This document shows positions 28,259 through 38,117 of a stretch of 64,000 nucleotides of DNA, in pieces. The DNA lies in NCBI GenBank assembly GCA_963755755.1, contig CAVWLJ010000009.1, positions 62,001-126,000 on the forward strand. Direction: 5' to 3'. Within the stretch, counting starts at the first letter, position 1; each line of letters starts with the position of its first letter. The translations under genes were made by a program, and so were the position numbers. The stretch comes from DATKNA01 sp963755755 (GTDB lineage: Bacteria; Actinomycetota; Actinomycetes; Actinomycetales; Kineosporiaceae). The notes below the pieces were generated by a model. That model ran no database searches. It was given only the letters and a program-made list of their open reading frames with translations, and was not told the DNA's origin.

Positions 28259-30823
28259 GTGAGAGCCATCCGTCGTTTCACCGTGCGCACCGTGCTGCCG
28301 CAGCCCATCGCGGCGCTCGGCGAGCTGGCGAGCAACCTGCGCTGGTCGTGGCACCGGCCCACCCAGGAGCTGTTCGCCTCCATCGACCCGCAGCGCTGGG
28401 CCTCCAGCCGGCAGGACCCGATGAAGCTCCTGGGCGCCCTCTCACCCGAGGAGCTCGACGCGCTCGCCGCGGACCCGGGCTTCGTCATCCGCGTCGACGA
28501 GGCCGCCGCCGACCTGCGGGACTACCTGACGCAGCCGCGCTGGTACCAGGGCCTGTCCGGCGAGGTACCCCGGACCATCGCCTATTTCTCGCCCGAGTTC
28601 GGCATCACCGAAGTGCTGCCGCAGTACTCCGGCGGCCTCGGCATCCTCGCCGGCGACCACCTCAAGTCCGCCAGCGACCTCGGCGTCCCGATCGTCGGCG
28701 TCGGTCTGCTCTACCGGCAGGGCTACTTCAAGCAGGCGCTCTCGCGCGAGGGCTGGCAGCAGGAGACCTACCCCGTCCTCGACCCCAACGAGCTGCCGCT
28801 GGCGCTGCTGCGCGAGGCGGACGGATCACCGGCCGTGGTCACCGTCGGGCTGCCCGGCGGCCGCACCCTCACCGCGCACATCTGGAAGGCGCAGGTCGGG
28901 CGGGTGCCGCTGCTCCTGCTCGACTCCCAGGTCGAACCGAACGACGACGCCGCCCGCGCCATCACCGACCGGCTGTACGGCGGAGGCGGCGAGCACCGGC
29001 TGCAGCAGGAGATGCTGCTCGGCATCGGCGGCGTCCGGGCACTGCGGGTCTGGGAACGGCTGAACGGCGCCCCCCGGCCGGACGTCTACCACACCAACGA
29101 GGGCCACGCCGGCTTCCTCGGGCTGGAGCGGATCCGCGAGCTCGTCACGAGCGAGGGCGTCAGCTTCGACGAGGCGATCGAGGTGGTGCGCGCCGGCACC
29201 GTCTTCACCACCCACACCCCGGTGCCCGCCGGCATCGACCGGTTCGGCCGGGATCAGATCGAGACGTTCTTCGGCGGCGACAACGCGGTCGACGGCGTCC
29301 CCGTCGACAAGATCCTCGCGATCGGCGCGGAGACCTTCCCGGGCGGCGACCCGTCCGTGTTCAACATGGCGGTCATGGGCCTGCGGCTCGCGCAGCGCGC
29401 CAACGGCGTCTCCCGGTTGCACGGCGCCGTCAGCCGGGAGATGTTCCACGGTCTGTGGCCGGGGTTCGAGGTCTCCGAGGTGCCGATCACCTCGATCACG
29501 AACGGCGTGCACGCGCCGACCTGGGTGGACCAGCGGGTGGTCGAGCTGGGGGAGACATACATCGGGTCGCGGATCACGCTGGACGCGCGGGGCTGGGAGG
29601 AGGTCGCCCGGATCCCCGACCACGAGATCTGGCAGGCGCGCCGGGCGATGCGTGCCGGCCTCGTCGCGGACGCGCGGCGGCGGGTGCGGTCGTCGTGGCT
29701 CAAGCGGGGCGCCAGCCCGGCCGAGCTCGGCTGGGTCGACAACGTCCTGGACCCCGACGTGCTGACGATCGGGTTCGCCCGGCGGGTCCCCACGTACAAG
29801 CGGCTGACGCTCATGCTGCGCGACCCGGAGCGGCTGCGCGCCCTCCTGCTCCACCCGACGCGGCCGGTGCAGATCGTCATCGCCGGCAAGTCCCACCCCG
29901 CCGACGACAACGGCAAGCGGCTGATCCAGCAGATGGTGAAGTTCGCGGACGACCCGTCGGTGCGGCACCGCATCGTGATCATGCCGAACTACGACATCGG
30001 CATGGCCCAGACCCTGTACCCCGGCTGCGACGTCTGGCTCAACAACCCACTGCGTCCCTTGGAGGCGTGCGGGACGTCGGGCATGAAGGCGGCGCTCAAC
30101 GGCGGCCTCAATCTCTCCATCCGTGACGGCTGGTGGGACGAGTGGTTCGACGGCGAGAACGGCTGGGCGATCCCCACGGCCGACGGCGTCGACGACCCCG
30201 AGCACCGCGACGACCTCGAGGCGGCGGCGCTCTACGACCTCATCGAGAACTCCGTCGCGCCCGGGTTCTACGACCGGGACGAGCGTGGACTCCCGGTGCG
30301 CTGGCTGGAGATGGTCAAGCACACGCTCTCGTCGCTCGGCCCCAAGGTGCTCGCCACCCGCATGGTCGCCGACTACGTGCACAAGCTCTACGTGCCGGCC
30401 GCGGCCGCCGAACGCACGGCCACCATCGCGTTCGCCCAGGACGTCGCCGCGTTCAAGCAGCGCATGCGGTCCGAGTGGCCGGCGGTCCGGGTGGAGCACG
30501 TCGAGCCGATCGGCGTCAGCGACTCCCCGCAGGTGGGTGACGAGGTCGGGGTCCGTTCGTTCGTCACCCTCGGCGGCCGCATCCACCCGAAGGACGTCGA
30601 CGTCCAGCTCGTCTACGGCCGCGTCTCGCCGTCCGACACTTTGACCGACCTGGTGACCGCCCCGCTCCAGCACGTCGAGGAGCTGGAGCCGGGCCGGCAC
30701 CGGTTCGAGGGGGCCGTCCGGCTCCGCCGGACCGGGCCGTTCGGGTACACGGTGCGGGTGCTGCCGCACGTCGAGGGAGCCGCGTCCGCCGCCGAGCTCG
30801 GCCTGGTGACGAACGCGTCCTGA
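28259..30823 (+). CDS. glgP: alpha-glucan phosphorylase
   Basis: GlgP releases glucose-1-phosphate from alpha-1,4-glucan. The 854-residue frame is unbroken. It starts IRRFTVRTVLPQPIAALGEL, typical of the alpha-glucan phosphorylase subfamily. AYFSPEFGITEVLPQYSGGLGILAGDHLK and VYHTNEGHAGFLGLERI follow. The PLP-lysine region is EACGTSGMKAALNGGLNLSI, followed by DGWWDEW. GTG 28259 matches the family start and a leaderless promoter. The gene is divergent from glgE and convergent with glgX. Its intact state, beside the heavily frameshifted mak, shows how uneven the consensus errors are. Confidence 0.93.
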   Translation: MRAIRRFTVRTVLPQPIAALGELASNLRWSWHRPTQELFASIDPQRWASSRQDPMKLLGALSPEELDALAADPGFVIRVDEAAADLRDYLTQPRWYQGLSGEVPRTIAYFSPEFGITEVLPQYSGGLGILAGDHLKSASDLGVPIVGVGLLYRQGYFKQALSREGWQQETYPVLDPNELPLALLREADGSPAVVTVGLPGGRTLTAHIWKAQVGRVPLLLLDSQVEPNDDAARAITDRLYGGGGEHRLQQEMLLGIGGVRALRVWERLNGAPRPDVYHTNEGHAGFLGLERIRELVTSEGVSFDEAIEVVRAGTVFTTHTPVPAGIDRFGRDQIETFFGGDNAVDGVPVDKILAIGAETFPGGDPSVFNMAVMGLRLAQRANGVSRLHGAVSREMFHGLWPGFEVSEVPITSITNGVHAPTWVDQRVVELGETYIGSRITLDARGWEEVARIPDHEIWQARRAMRAGLVADARRRVRSSWLKRGASPAELGWVDNVLDPDVLTIGFARRVPTYKRLTLMLRDPERLRALLLHPTRPVQIVIAGKSHPADDNGKRLIQQMVKFADDPSVRHRIVIMPNYDIGMAQTLYPGCDVWLNNPLRPLEACGTSGMKAALNGGLNLSIRDGWWDEWFDGENGWAIPTADGVDDPEHRDDLEAAALYDLIENSVAPGFYDRDERGLPVRWLEMVKHTLSSLGPKVLATRMVADYVHKLYVPAAAAERTATIAFAQDVAAFKQRMRSEWPAVRVEHVEPIGVSDSPQVGDEVGVRSFVTLGGRIHPKDVDVQLVYGRVSPSDTLTDLVTAPLQHVEELEPGRHRFEGAVRLRRTGPFGYTVRVLPHVEGAASAAELGLVTNAS

Positions 30824-30843
30824 GGGTCTCGGTCCCCGGCTCG

Positions 30844-33030
30844 TCAGGAACGGTCGGGGTCGCCCTCGCCCTCGACCCCGTAGACGCGGATCGACGACGC
30901 GTCCACCGTCAGCAGGGTGCCGGCCGGCTCCTGGGTCTCGGCCGGGCCCTGCTCGTGGCCCGGCGGATACGGGTGCGCGCTGTCCCACAGCAGGCGGTAG
31001 CGCGCCGCCCAGGGCAGGCCGGGCAGCCGGACGGCGACCGCCCGGGGGGCGCCCTGGACGACGACGAGCAGGGACTCGTCGACATGCCGGCCGTGCCCGT
31101 CCGGGACCACCGCGTGCAGGTACATCTGCAGCGTCCGCAGCCACGGATCGTGCCAGCGCTCGTGCTCCATCTCCGTGCCGTCGGGGCCGAACCACGCCAG
31201 GTCCTTCGTCCCGTCGCTGTGCACCGGACGACCGGCGAAGAAGCGGTGCTGGCGCAGCACCGGGTGCTCCTGCCGGAGTCGCACGAGGTGGGCCGTGGTC
31301 GCGAGCAGGGCGAGCCGGTCGGCGTCCAGGGCCCAGTCGATCCAGCTCGTGGCGTCGTCGAGCCCGTACGGCGTTGTTGTTGCCGCGCTGGGTGCGCCCG
31401 AACTCGTCGCCGGCCGTGATCATCGGGATGCCGGTCGCGAGCAGCAGGTGCCGAGCAGGTTGCGCGCGGTGCGGTGGCGGGCGGCCCGGATGCCCGCGTC
31501 GTCCGTGGGGCCCTCGACCCCGTGGTTCCACGACCGGTTGTCCGTCGTCCCGTCGCGGTTGCCCTCGCCGTTGGCCTCGTTGTGCTTGTGGTCGTAGGCG
31601 GTCAGGTCGGCGACGGTGAAGCCGTCGTGCGCGGTGACGAAGTTGATCGAGGCGAGCGGCCCGCGGTGCGTGGGGAAGACGTCCGCCGAGCCGGCCAGCC
31701 GGGTGGCCAGGTCGCGGACCCCGCCGGCCGGTTCCCCGCGGGCCGCGAGCCGCCCGCCGGAGAGCCAGAACTCACGGACGCCGTCGCGGAACCGGTCGTT
31801 CCACTCGGCGAACGGGACCGGGAACTGGCCGGTCCGCCAGCCGTAGGGGCCGAGGTCCCACGGCTCGGCGACGAGCTTGACCCCGCCCAGGACGGGGTCG
31901 ACGCGGGCCGCGACGAGGAAGGGGTGGTCGGGGTCGAAGCCGTCGTGCCCGCGGCCGAGGGTGGGGGCCAGGTCGAAGCGGAAGCCGTCGACGTGCATCT
32001 CCTCGACCCAGTGGCGCAGCGAGTCCAGCGTCAGCTGCACCACCCTCGCGTCGCGGAAGTCGAGGGTGTTGCCGCAGCCGGTGGTGTCGACGTAGCCGCC
32101 GTGCGCGTCGAGCCGGTAGTAGGTGGCGTTGTCGAGGCCGCGCCACGACAGGCTCGGGCCGCCCGGCCCGCCCTCGCAGGTGTGGTTGTAGACGACGTCG
32201 AGGATCACCTCGAGCCCGGCCGCGTGCAGTGCGCGGACCATGGCCTTGACCTCGTCGACGACGTCGAGCGGGTCGGTGGCGGCCGCGTAGCGTGGCTCGG
32301 GGGCGAAGTAGCCGAGGGTGCTGTACCCCCAGTAGTTCGGCACCCTCCGGGCCACCAGCCAGGGCTCGTCGCCGATCGCATGGATCGGCAGGAGCTCGAC
32401 GGTCGTGACGCCGAGCCGCAGCAGGTGCTCGATCGCGGCCGGGTGCGCCAGCCCGGCGTACGTCCCCCGCAGGTGCTCCGGGACGCCGGGCAGCCGCTGG
32501 GTGAAGCCCTTGACGTGCGCCTCGTAGACGACGGTGTCCGCGGGCGGCACGTGCGGCGGAGCGTCGCCGGCCCAGTCGAACGGACGGCCGGTGACGACGC
32601 CGTGCGGCACGAACGGCGCGGAGTCGCGGCCGTCGCGGACGTCCGGGTTCCCGGCGAAACGTTCGTCGACGGCGTGGCCGAAGGCCTCCGGCCTGAGCCG
32701 GAGCCGGCCGTCGAGAGCCCGCGCGTAGGGGTCGAGCAGGAACTTGGCGGCGTTGTACCGGTAGCCGAGCGCCGGCTCCCAGCGGCCGGTGGCGCGGTAG
32801 CCGTAGCGGGTACCGGGCCCGACGCCGGGCACGAAGCCGTGCCAGACGCCGTGCGTCCGGGCCGTGAGCTCCACCTGCCGCTCGATCCAGCCGCCGCCCT
32901 CGGCGGGGTCGAGCACGCAGAACCAGAGGCCGTCGGCGTGCGAGGCGAGCACGGCGACCTCCGCCCCACCGTCCCGCAGCCGCAGCCCGAGCGGGTGCGG
33001 TCGCGACCGGGCGACGGGGTCGAGGGACAT
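30844..33030 (-). CDS. glgX: glycogen debranching enzyme, two frameshifts
   Basis: GlgX hydrolyses alpha-1,6 linkages of limit dextrins left by GlgP. The N-terminal CBM48-type module (HPLGLRLRDGGAEVAVLASHADG) precedes a GH13 barrel. The barrel has DVVYNHTCEGG, the nucleophile FRFDLAPTLGRG, the acid/base KLVAEPWDLGPYGW and VTAHDGFTVADL. ITAGDEFGRTQRGNNNA is the conserved segment after the barrel motifs. Frameshifts near 31445 and 31370 separate the last quarter (RLRQEHPVLRQHRFFAGRP to the end). ATG 33030 is chosen because CAGACT lies seven bases upstream, as in the other leaderless genes here. Confidence 0.9.
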
Positions 33031-33143
33031 GGGCGGCAGTCTGCCGCAGACCGCTGACATCGGTCTCGACCGCCCGGGCGTCCTGGCCGTCAGGAGGGGC
33101 GGGGCCCTAGGGCGACCTCGAGATGCCGGACTACCGTGGGTAC

Positions 33144-33602
33144 GTGACCGATCCGACCTCGTTGCCCTCGTTCCCTCCTCCGGAGGACGAGCACCCGCTG
33201 CGTGGCCGGGTGCTCGACGCGCTGCTCGACGAGGGTTACCGGCCCGACGTCGACGAGGACGGCGATGTCTCCGTCCGGGTCCAGGGCCAGCAGCTCTTCG
33301 TGCGCTGCATGGACACCGTCCCGCCGCTCATGCGCGTCTTCGGTCAGTGGATGATCGGTGAGGACGTGCCCGGCGACGAGCTGCTGCGCCTGCAGGCCGC
33401 GAACGCGGTGACCGGGACGTTGAACCTGGTCAAGGCCACGGTCTTCGACGACCGCCTCGTCATCGCCGTGGACCTCGTCGTCGCGGATTCGCTCGACCTG
33501 CGCGCCTTGCTGACGGCCACGCTCGACGCCGTCCTGGGCTCGGTGCAGACGTGGCACTCCACGGTCCTGGAGCTCGCGGAGGGCCTGCCGCCGTCGATGT
33601 GA
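33144..33602 (+). CDS. YbjN-domain protein
   Basis: This 152-residue protein has the YbjN fold, related to type III secretion chaperone-like dimers: LRGRVLDALLDEGYRPDVDEDGDVSVRVQGQQLFVRC, then ANAVTGTLNLVKATVFDDRLVIAVDLVV. Its role in actinobacteria is not established. GTG 33144 is preferred to the in-frame ATG at 33123 because TACCGT (33132-33137) ends six bases before it, and the ATG would lie upstream of the transcription start. It is divergent from glgX. Confidence 0.75.
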   Translation: MTDPTSLPSFPPPEDEHPLRGRVLDALLDEGYRPDVDEDGDVSVRVQGQQLFVRCMDTVPPLMRVFGQWMIGEDVPGDELLRLQAANAVTGTLNLVKATVFDDRLVIAVDLVVADSLDLRALLTATLDAVLGSVQTWHSTVLELAEGLPPSM

Positions 33603-33705
33603 CGCAGGCCTCACTTCCGCCCGGCTCGGCCTCTGGCGTAGGCTCGCGACGCTCCGTGGCCGTGACCGCACACTGAGCCTATGAATGCGCTGCCAGGCGG
33701 AAGCA

Positions 33706-33728
33706 TTCGTAGCCCTTCGGCCTACGAA
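33706..33728. promoter_or_regulatory. inverted repeat TTCGTAG-N9-CTACGAA upstream of LuxR-type gene
   Basis: A perfect 7-base inverted repeat lies 125 bases before the start of the downstream regulator, in a locally AT-richer tract. It could be an operator, perhaps for autoregulation, or a leader hairpin. Confidence 0.35.
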
Positions 33729-33852
33729 CCGAAGAATTCCCCTCCCGCTGCGTAGCTGCTGCGTGCATGCTGCGGTTATGTGTCGTCCGCACGGCAGGCT
33801 TGGCCCGTCGTGTTCGGAAAGCGCACATGGTCCCTTGGGGGAGGAGTGGCCC

Positions 33853-34476
33853 ATGTCCAAGATCTCTGTCTATGTCTACGCCAGTGACCCGATCTCGCAA
33901 GCAGGTGTGGCCAGCCAGCTGCGGCTGCGGCCCGAGGTCGTGGTCGTCGACCAGGCCAACATCGACGCCGCGCAGGTGGCCGTCGTCGTCGCCGAGGGGG
34001 TCGACGACGCGGTGCTCCGCGTGCTCCGCGCCATCCAGCGCGGCGGCATCCCGCGAACGGTCCTCGTCGCCTCGGTGCTCGACGACACGGCCGTCGTGTC
34101 TGCCGCGGAGGCGGGCGCCTCGGCCCTCCTGCGTCGGGCCGAGGCGACGCCGGAGCGGCTGGCCCAGGTCGTCGTCCGGGTCGCCGCCGGCGAGGCCGAG
34201 ATGCCTGCCGACCTGCTGGCCAACCTGCTGGGCCAGGTCGGCAAGCTCCAGCGCCAGGTGCTCTCACCGCGCGGTCTGACGTTCTCCGGCCTGAGCGAGC
34301 GCGAGATCCAGGTGCTGCGGCTCGTCGCGGACGGCTACGACACCGCGGAGATCGCCCGCCGGCTGTGCTTCAGCGAGCGGACGATCAAGAGCATCCTGCA
34401 CGACGTGACGACACGCCTGCAGCTTCGCAACCGCACGCACGCGGTGGCGTACGCGGTGCGTGAGGGGCTCATCTAG
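33853..34476 (+). CDS. LuxR/NarL-type regulator with atypical receiver lacking the phospho-Asp
   Basis: ATG 33853 follows GGGGGAGGAG. The 207-residue protein ends in a clear LuxR helix-turn-helix (SGLSEREIQVLRLVADGYDTAEIARRLCFSERTIKSILHDV). The N-terminal half has the size and strand pattern of a receiver (KISVYVYASDPISQAGVASQL), but the expected Asp after the third strand is missing. The sequence there is AQVAVVVAEGVDDAV instead of a VVLLD-type motif. The final-strand Lys is replaced by Arg (ALLRRAEA). It is therefore probably not controlled by phosphorylation. No kinase is adjacent. Confidence 0.75.
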   Translation: MSKISVYVYASDPISQAGVASQLRLRPEVVVVDQANIDAAQVAVVVAEGVDDAVLRVLRAIQRGGIPRTVLVASVLDDTAVVSAAEAGASALLRRAEATPERLAQVVVRVAAGEAEMPADLLANLLGQVGKLQRQVLSPRGLTFSGLSEREIQVLRLVADGYDTAEIARRLCFSERTIKSILHDVTTRLQLRNRTHAVAYAVREGLI

Positions 34477-35811
34477 GCCGGGGAAGGCTGCGCGGACCCC
34501 CGGCCGCGTTCCTCGTCGTCGTGGTCCAGGACGCCGAGGTCGACGAGCACGCGGCGGTGCCGCCGTCGGACGTCGGCCGCGGCGGCGAGGTCGCCGAGCG
34601 CCTCGTGCGTGTCGGCGAGCGTCCGCCACGTGCCGTCGCGGAACGGGTCGAGCTCGAGCGCGCGCCGCAATGCCTCGACAGCCTGGTCGGCGCGGTGGGT
34701 GCCGACCAGGTGCCGGCCGAGTGACTCCAGGGCGTCGGCCGCGGCGTGGCGGAGCCGGTCGCGCTCGGCCACGACCCATTCGGCATTCCCCTGCTCGGGC
34801 AGCAGTTCGCCACGGTAGAGCCGGGCGACCTCGCGCCAGCCGCCGACGGCGTCGTCCAGATCGCCCGCCACCCTGGCCCGGCGCGCCCGGGTCAGCTGCG
34901 CGTCGAGGTCGACGAGGTCGCTCGAGCCGTGCCCGGCGAGCACCAGCCCGTACGCGTCGCCCCGGCGGGGTAGCAGGGTGCTGTGCCGTGGCCGGCCGGG
35001 CTGCAGCAGGCTCCGTAGCGCCGAGACCGCCACCTGCACCCCGCGACGCCCCGTCTCGAGGTCGGACTCGGGCCAGAGGAGCGCGGCGAGCACGTCGCGG
35101 TGGACGTACGCGTCCGCGTGCAACGCGAGGTACTGCAGCACCGAGCGAACCCGGGGGCGCAGCACGGACAGGTCGACCGGGGATCCGTCGGCGACGATCT
35201 CGAACGTCCCCAGCAACCGCACCGTCAGCGCGGGGGCCGGGACCAGCCCGTCGGCAGCGGGCTCCGCGGTCGCTCCGCGCCGGGCAGCCGGCTCTCCGAC
35301 GGTGGCCGCCTGGCGGGCCTCGTGTTCTGCCGCCAGGGCGGCCGGGGCCGCCGGGTCTGCCGATCCGACGGCGGCCGGCCGGCGTCGGGCCAGCCGGGCC
35401 AGCGCCTCGGCGTCCTGTGCCGCGGCGTAGGCGCGTACGGCGCCCCACCAATCGCCCGCGGCTTCCAGCACCTCACCCGCGCGGGCGTGGCAGGCCCTCA
35501 GCGGTGCCCGGTCGCGAGCGCGCGGCCAGGTCGGCGGCGAGCGCCTCGTGCAGGAGCGGGGGCATCCGGTACCGCCGGACGTCGCCGGCCGGGCCGGGCT
35601 CGTCGCGATCATCGGCGTCCCGGGCGTCGTCGAACCCGTTCGCGTGATCCGGGTCGTCCGGGGAGAGCAGGCCTCGCCGCGCCAGGTCGTCGAGCAGGCC
35701 TTGACTGCCGGTCCGGCCGAGGAATCGGTCGCAGGTCGGCGCGCTCAGCACTCCGAGCACGCTCGACTCGGTGAGGAACTCGCGCAGCGCGGGCTCCAGG
35801 CCGTCGAGCAC
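34473..35811 (-). CDS. BTAD/SARP-type transcriptional regulator lacking its ATPase region
   Basis: The 5' part resembles the segment after the NB-ARC/MalT ATPase in large LuxR-type regulators: LEPALREFLTESSVLGVLSAPTCDRFLGR, then YRMPPLLHEALAADLAAR and GEVLEAAGDWWGAVRAYAAA. A linker leads to an OmpR-like winged helix (VRLLGTFEIVADGSPVDL, RSVLQYLALHADAYVHRDVLAALLWP) and a bacterial transcriptional activation domain (DLVDLDAQL, GWREVARLYRGELLP, ERDRLRHAAADALESLGRHL). A frameshift near 35515 joins the two visible frames. The first usable start in frame is GTG 35811; with one more frameshift, ATG 35909 is possible. No P-loop sequence exists upstream, so the protein is about 450 residues, half the usual size. 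It converges on the LuxR-type gene and overlaps its stop. Confidence 0.65.
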
Positions 35812-36147
35812 GGACAGCGCCAGGGCGTGTGCCGGCGTCAGCCCGGTGTCCGGGCGTGTGAACCCGGCCCGGGCACCCGGTAGGGCGCGGCGGGCCGGCT
35901 CGTGGTCATGATCGGCGCGCAGGAAGGGTCCTCGTGGTCGTCGCGGAAGCAGCAGGCCCCCGTCCCTGCAGGGTGCATGACGGACAGAACGACGTCCTCA
36001 TCAGAAATGGTGAACCCGGCGTGGGTATGACCGGAATCCCTGATAACCCTCCGCATCCGTCAACCGCAGCCTAAGCTTGCTGTGTTGATCTCGGCGCGCA
36101 CGGCCCGCGCGCCGCGGTCCGGCAGGCGGTGTCCGGGGGTGGGGCAG

Positions 36148-36774
36148 ATGCGGGTCGTCGTCGGCGAGAGCTCCTTGCTGGTCAGAGCGGGGATCATTGC
36201 CCTGCTCAGGGACCGGGAGCACGAGGTCGTGGGGGAGACGGGGCGGGCGGACCGGGTCCCTCGGCTGGCCGCCGGCCTCCGCGCGGACGTGGCGATCGTG
36301 GACGCGGGCCTGCCGCCCTCGTTCACCGAGGAGGGGCTGCACGCGGCCCTCACGATGCGTAGTCAACAGCGCGCGCTCGGTGTCGTCGTCCTCACGCGGA
36401 CCGTTGCTTCGGTGCTGCCGCCGGGCCGGCTGGCGGAGCTCGGCGTGCTCCTCCCGCAGCGGCTGGACGACGCCGAGGCTCTCGATGACGCCCTTCGGCA
36501 CGTGGCGGGCGGCGGGCTGGCGATCGAGCCCGCCGCGGTCGGCGTCCCGGTGGCCGAGGCGTCACCGGCCCTGGAGGTGCTCACGCCTCGCGAGCTGGAC
36601 GTGCTCGACCTCATGGCGCGGGGCCTGTCCAACCGGGGCATCGCCGAGAAGCTGAGCCTCACGACGAACACCGTCGGGACCCACGTCCAGCACGTGTTCG
36701 ACAAGCTCGGCGTCCCCGACTCGCACGCGGAGAACCGCCGGGTGCTCGCCGTGCTGGCCTACCTCAACGCCTGA
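36148..36774 (+). CDS. NarL/LuxR-family response regulator
   Basis: The receiver starts MRVVVGESSLLVRAGIIALL. ES replaces the usual acidic pair, but the phospho-acceptor Asp is present in ADVAIVDAGLPPSF. The DNA-binding domain is LTPRELDVLDLMARGLSNRGIAEKLSLTTNTVGTHVQHVFDKL, a standard LuxR helix-turn-helix. ATG 36148 is preferred; an in-frame GTG at 36082 would add 22 residues outside the receiver fold. TAAGCT at 36072-36077 could be its -10 element. No histidine kinase lies next to it. It converges on the enoyl-CoA hydratase gene. Confidence 0.8.
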   Translation: MRVVVGESSLLVRAGIIALLRDREHEVVGETGRADRVPRLAAGLRADVAIVDAGLPPSFTEEGLHAALTMRSQQRALGVVVLTRTVASVLPPGRLAELGVLLPQRLDDAEALDDALRHVAGGGLAIEPAAVGVPVAEASPALEVLTPRELDVLDLMARGLSNRGIAEKLSLTTNTVGTHVQHVFDKLGVPDSHAENRRVLAVLAYLNA

Positions 36775-36803
36775 TCCCACCGGCGCGGCGTGCCGGAGCC
36801 CTT

Positions 36804-37583
36804 TCAGGCGCCCTCGAAGACCGCCTTGCCCGGGCCCTGCTCGACGAAGGACCGCATGCCGGTCTCGCGGTCGCGGGTGGCGAACAGGCCGGCGAAGAGC
36901 ATCCGCTCGATCTCGAGGCCGGTCTCGAGGTCGGTCTCCAGGCCCCGGTCGACGGCCTCCTTGGCGGCGCGCAGGGCGAACGCGGGACCGTTGACGAAGG
37001 GCTCCACCTTGGCCCGGGCCGCCGCGTAGACCTCGTCGTCGGGGACCACCCCGTCGACCAGGCCGATCGCCAGGGCCTCGTCGGCGTCCACGAACCTGCC
37101 GGAGTAGATGAGGTCCTTGGCGCGGGCCGGGCCGAGCAGGCGGGCCAGGCGCTGCGTCCCGCCGGCGCCCGGGATCACGCCGAGCAGGATCTCGGGCTGG
37201 CCGAGCTTCGCGCTCGCGCCGGCGATCCGGAAGTCGCAGCACAGGGCCAGCTCGCAGCCGCCGCCCAGGGCGTAGCCGGTGACGGCGGCGACGGTCGGCT
37301 TGGGGATCGCGGCCACCGTGCCGAACGACGACTGCAGCGCGCCGGACCGCCGGACCATGTCGGTGTACGACATGGCCTGCATCTCCTTGATGTCGGCGCC
37401 CGCCGCGAAGACCCGTTCGCCGCCGTAGACGATCACCGCGCGGACGTCGTCCCGCTCGGCGGCCTCGGTCGCCGCGGCCCGGATCTCCTCCTGGACCGCG
37501 ACGTTGAGCGCGTTCATCTTCGGCCGGTCGAGCCGGATGGTCCCGATCCCGCCGTCCACCTCGAGCCGGACGAACTCGCCCAC
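36804..37583 (-). CDS. enoyl-CoA hydratase/isomerase (crotonase family)
   Basis: The unbroken 259-residue frame is a complete crotonase. The oxyanion-hole segments are FAAGADIKEM and TGYALGGGCELALCCDFRIAG. The two catalytic glutamates lie in GGGCELA and LGQPEILLGVIPGAGGTQRLARLLG. The protein should hydrate trans-2-enoyl-CoA in fatty-acid beta-oxidation. The adjacent electron-transfer flavoprotein genes, about 1.3 kb away on the other strand, fit that role by accepting electrons from acyl-CoA dehydrogenases. ATG 37583 sits at the expected MGEFVRLE start. Confidence 0.9.
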   Translation of the reverse strand: MGEFVRLEVDGGIGTIRLDRPKMNALNVAVQEEIRAAATEAAERDDVRAVIVYGGERVFAAGADIKEMQAMSYTDMVRRSGALQSSFGTVAAIPKPTVAAVTGYALGGGCELALCCDFRIAGASAKLGQPEILLGVIPGAGGTQRLARLLGPARAKDLIYSGRFVDADEALAIGLVDGVVPDDEVYAAARAKVEPFVNGPAFALRAAKEAVDRGLETDLETGLEIERMLFAGLFATRDRETGMRSFVEQGPGKAVFEGA

Positions 37584-37655
37584 GTCGCCTCCTCGCGTCG
37601 CTGACCTCGCCGGTCACGCTACCGCCCGCCCATCCGTCGCCCCCGCGGCCGCCGC

Positions 37656-37745
37656 GTGCACCCGTTGTCCGGCGTTGCACGGGTTATGAGGCCTCGAAGG
37701 GGCGCGCCGGCCCCGACAACGCGTGCATCACCAGGGAACGGGTGC
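37656..37745. repeat. 90-base imperfect palindromic element, copy A
   Basis: GTGCACCCGTTGTCC, then TGCACGGGTT on one side pair imperfectly with AACGCGTGCATC and GGAACGGGTGC on the other. The same plan and much of the sequence recur at 38650-38740. It overlaps the end of a degenerate reading frame. Confidence 0.65.
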
Positions 37746-38117
37746 GAGCGTGCCCACGAAGGGTGGGCGCGGGGAGCGCGCGAAGGCCGCTCCGAAGTCG
37801 CTGGACCATGACCGGGGGACGACCGTCCAGGTGCCGAGAGCCCCAGCGCACGACGACGAGGCCGAGCGCTTCGAGCGCCGCTTGCCGCGGCCGTCGCGTG
37901 GCTGAGGGCGAACGGTGCGTTCCGGGTCCTGAGCAGGACGGATGCCATGCCGAGCAGGACCGCGCGCCGTTCGGGCGACGCGGTGCGCCAGGTGTCGGCG
38001 CGGCAGTAGACGCAGCGGCGGAGCCGCAGCTGTCCGTCCGCGAGCGCTGTCGTGACCTGGTCGGGGGTCAGGCCGGCGCGGAGCGCATCGCGACGCCGGG
38101 AGACGAGCGGAAGATCG
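37684..38117 (-). pseudogene. degenerate AbiEi/DUF559-like gene remnants
   Basis: On the minus strand, RDALRAGLTPDQVTTALADGQL and VYCRADTWRTASPERRAVLL, then RTRNAPFALSHAT resemble the N-terminal winged-helix region of AbiEi-like/DUF559 proteins common in actinobacteria. In another frame, LEALGLVVVRWGSRHLDGRPP and VMVQRLRSGLRALPAP resemble their endonuclease-like C-terminus, ending at TAA 37684. The middle is missing, and the total is about half the usual length. A further similar scrap, MVEMAFPGCRVTVTVA, lies at about 38190-38240. I read the region as decayed copies of one gene family. The family assignment is from memory of typical motifs. Confidence 0.4.

Noticed and set aside
33123..33143. 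ATG 33123 as the start of the YbjN gene
   Set aside because: It lies upstream of a well-placed TACCGT box, and the family-like sequence begins after GTG 33144.
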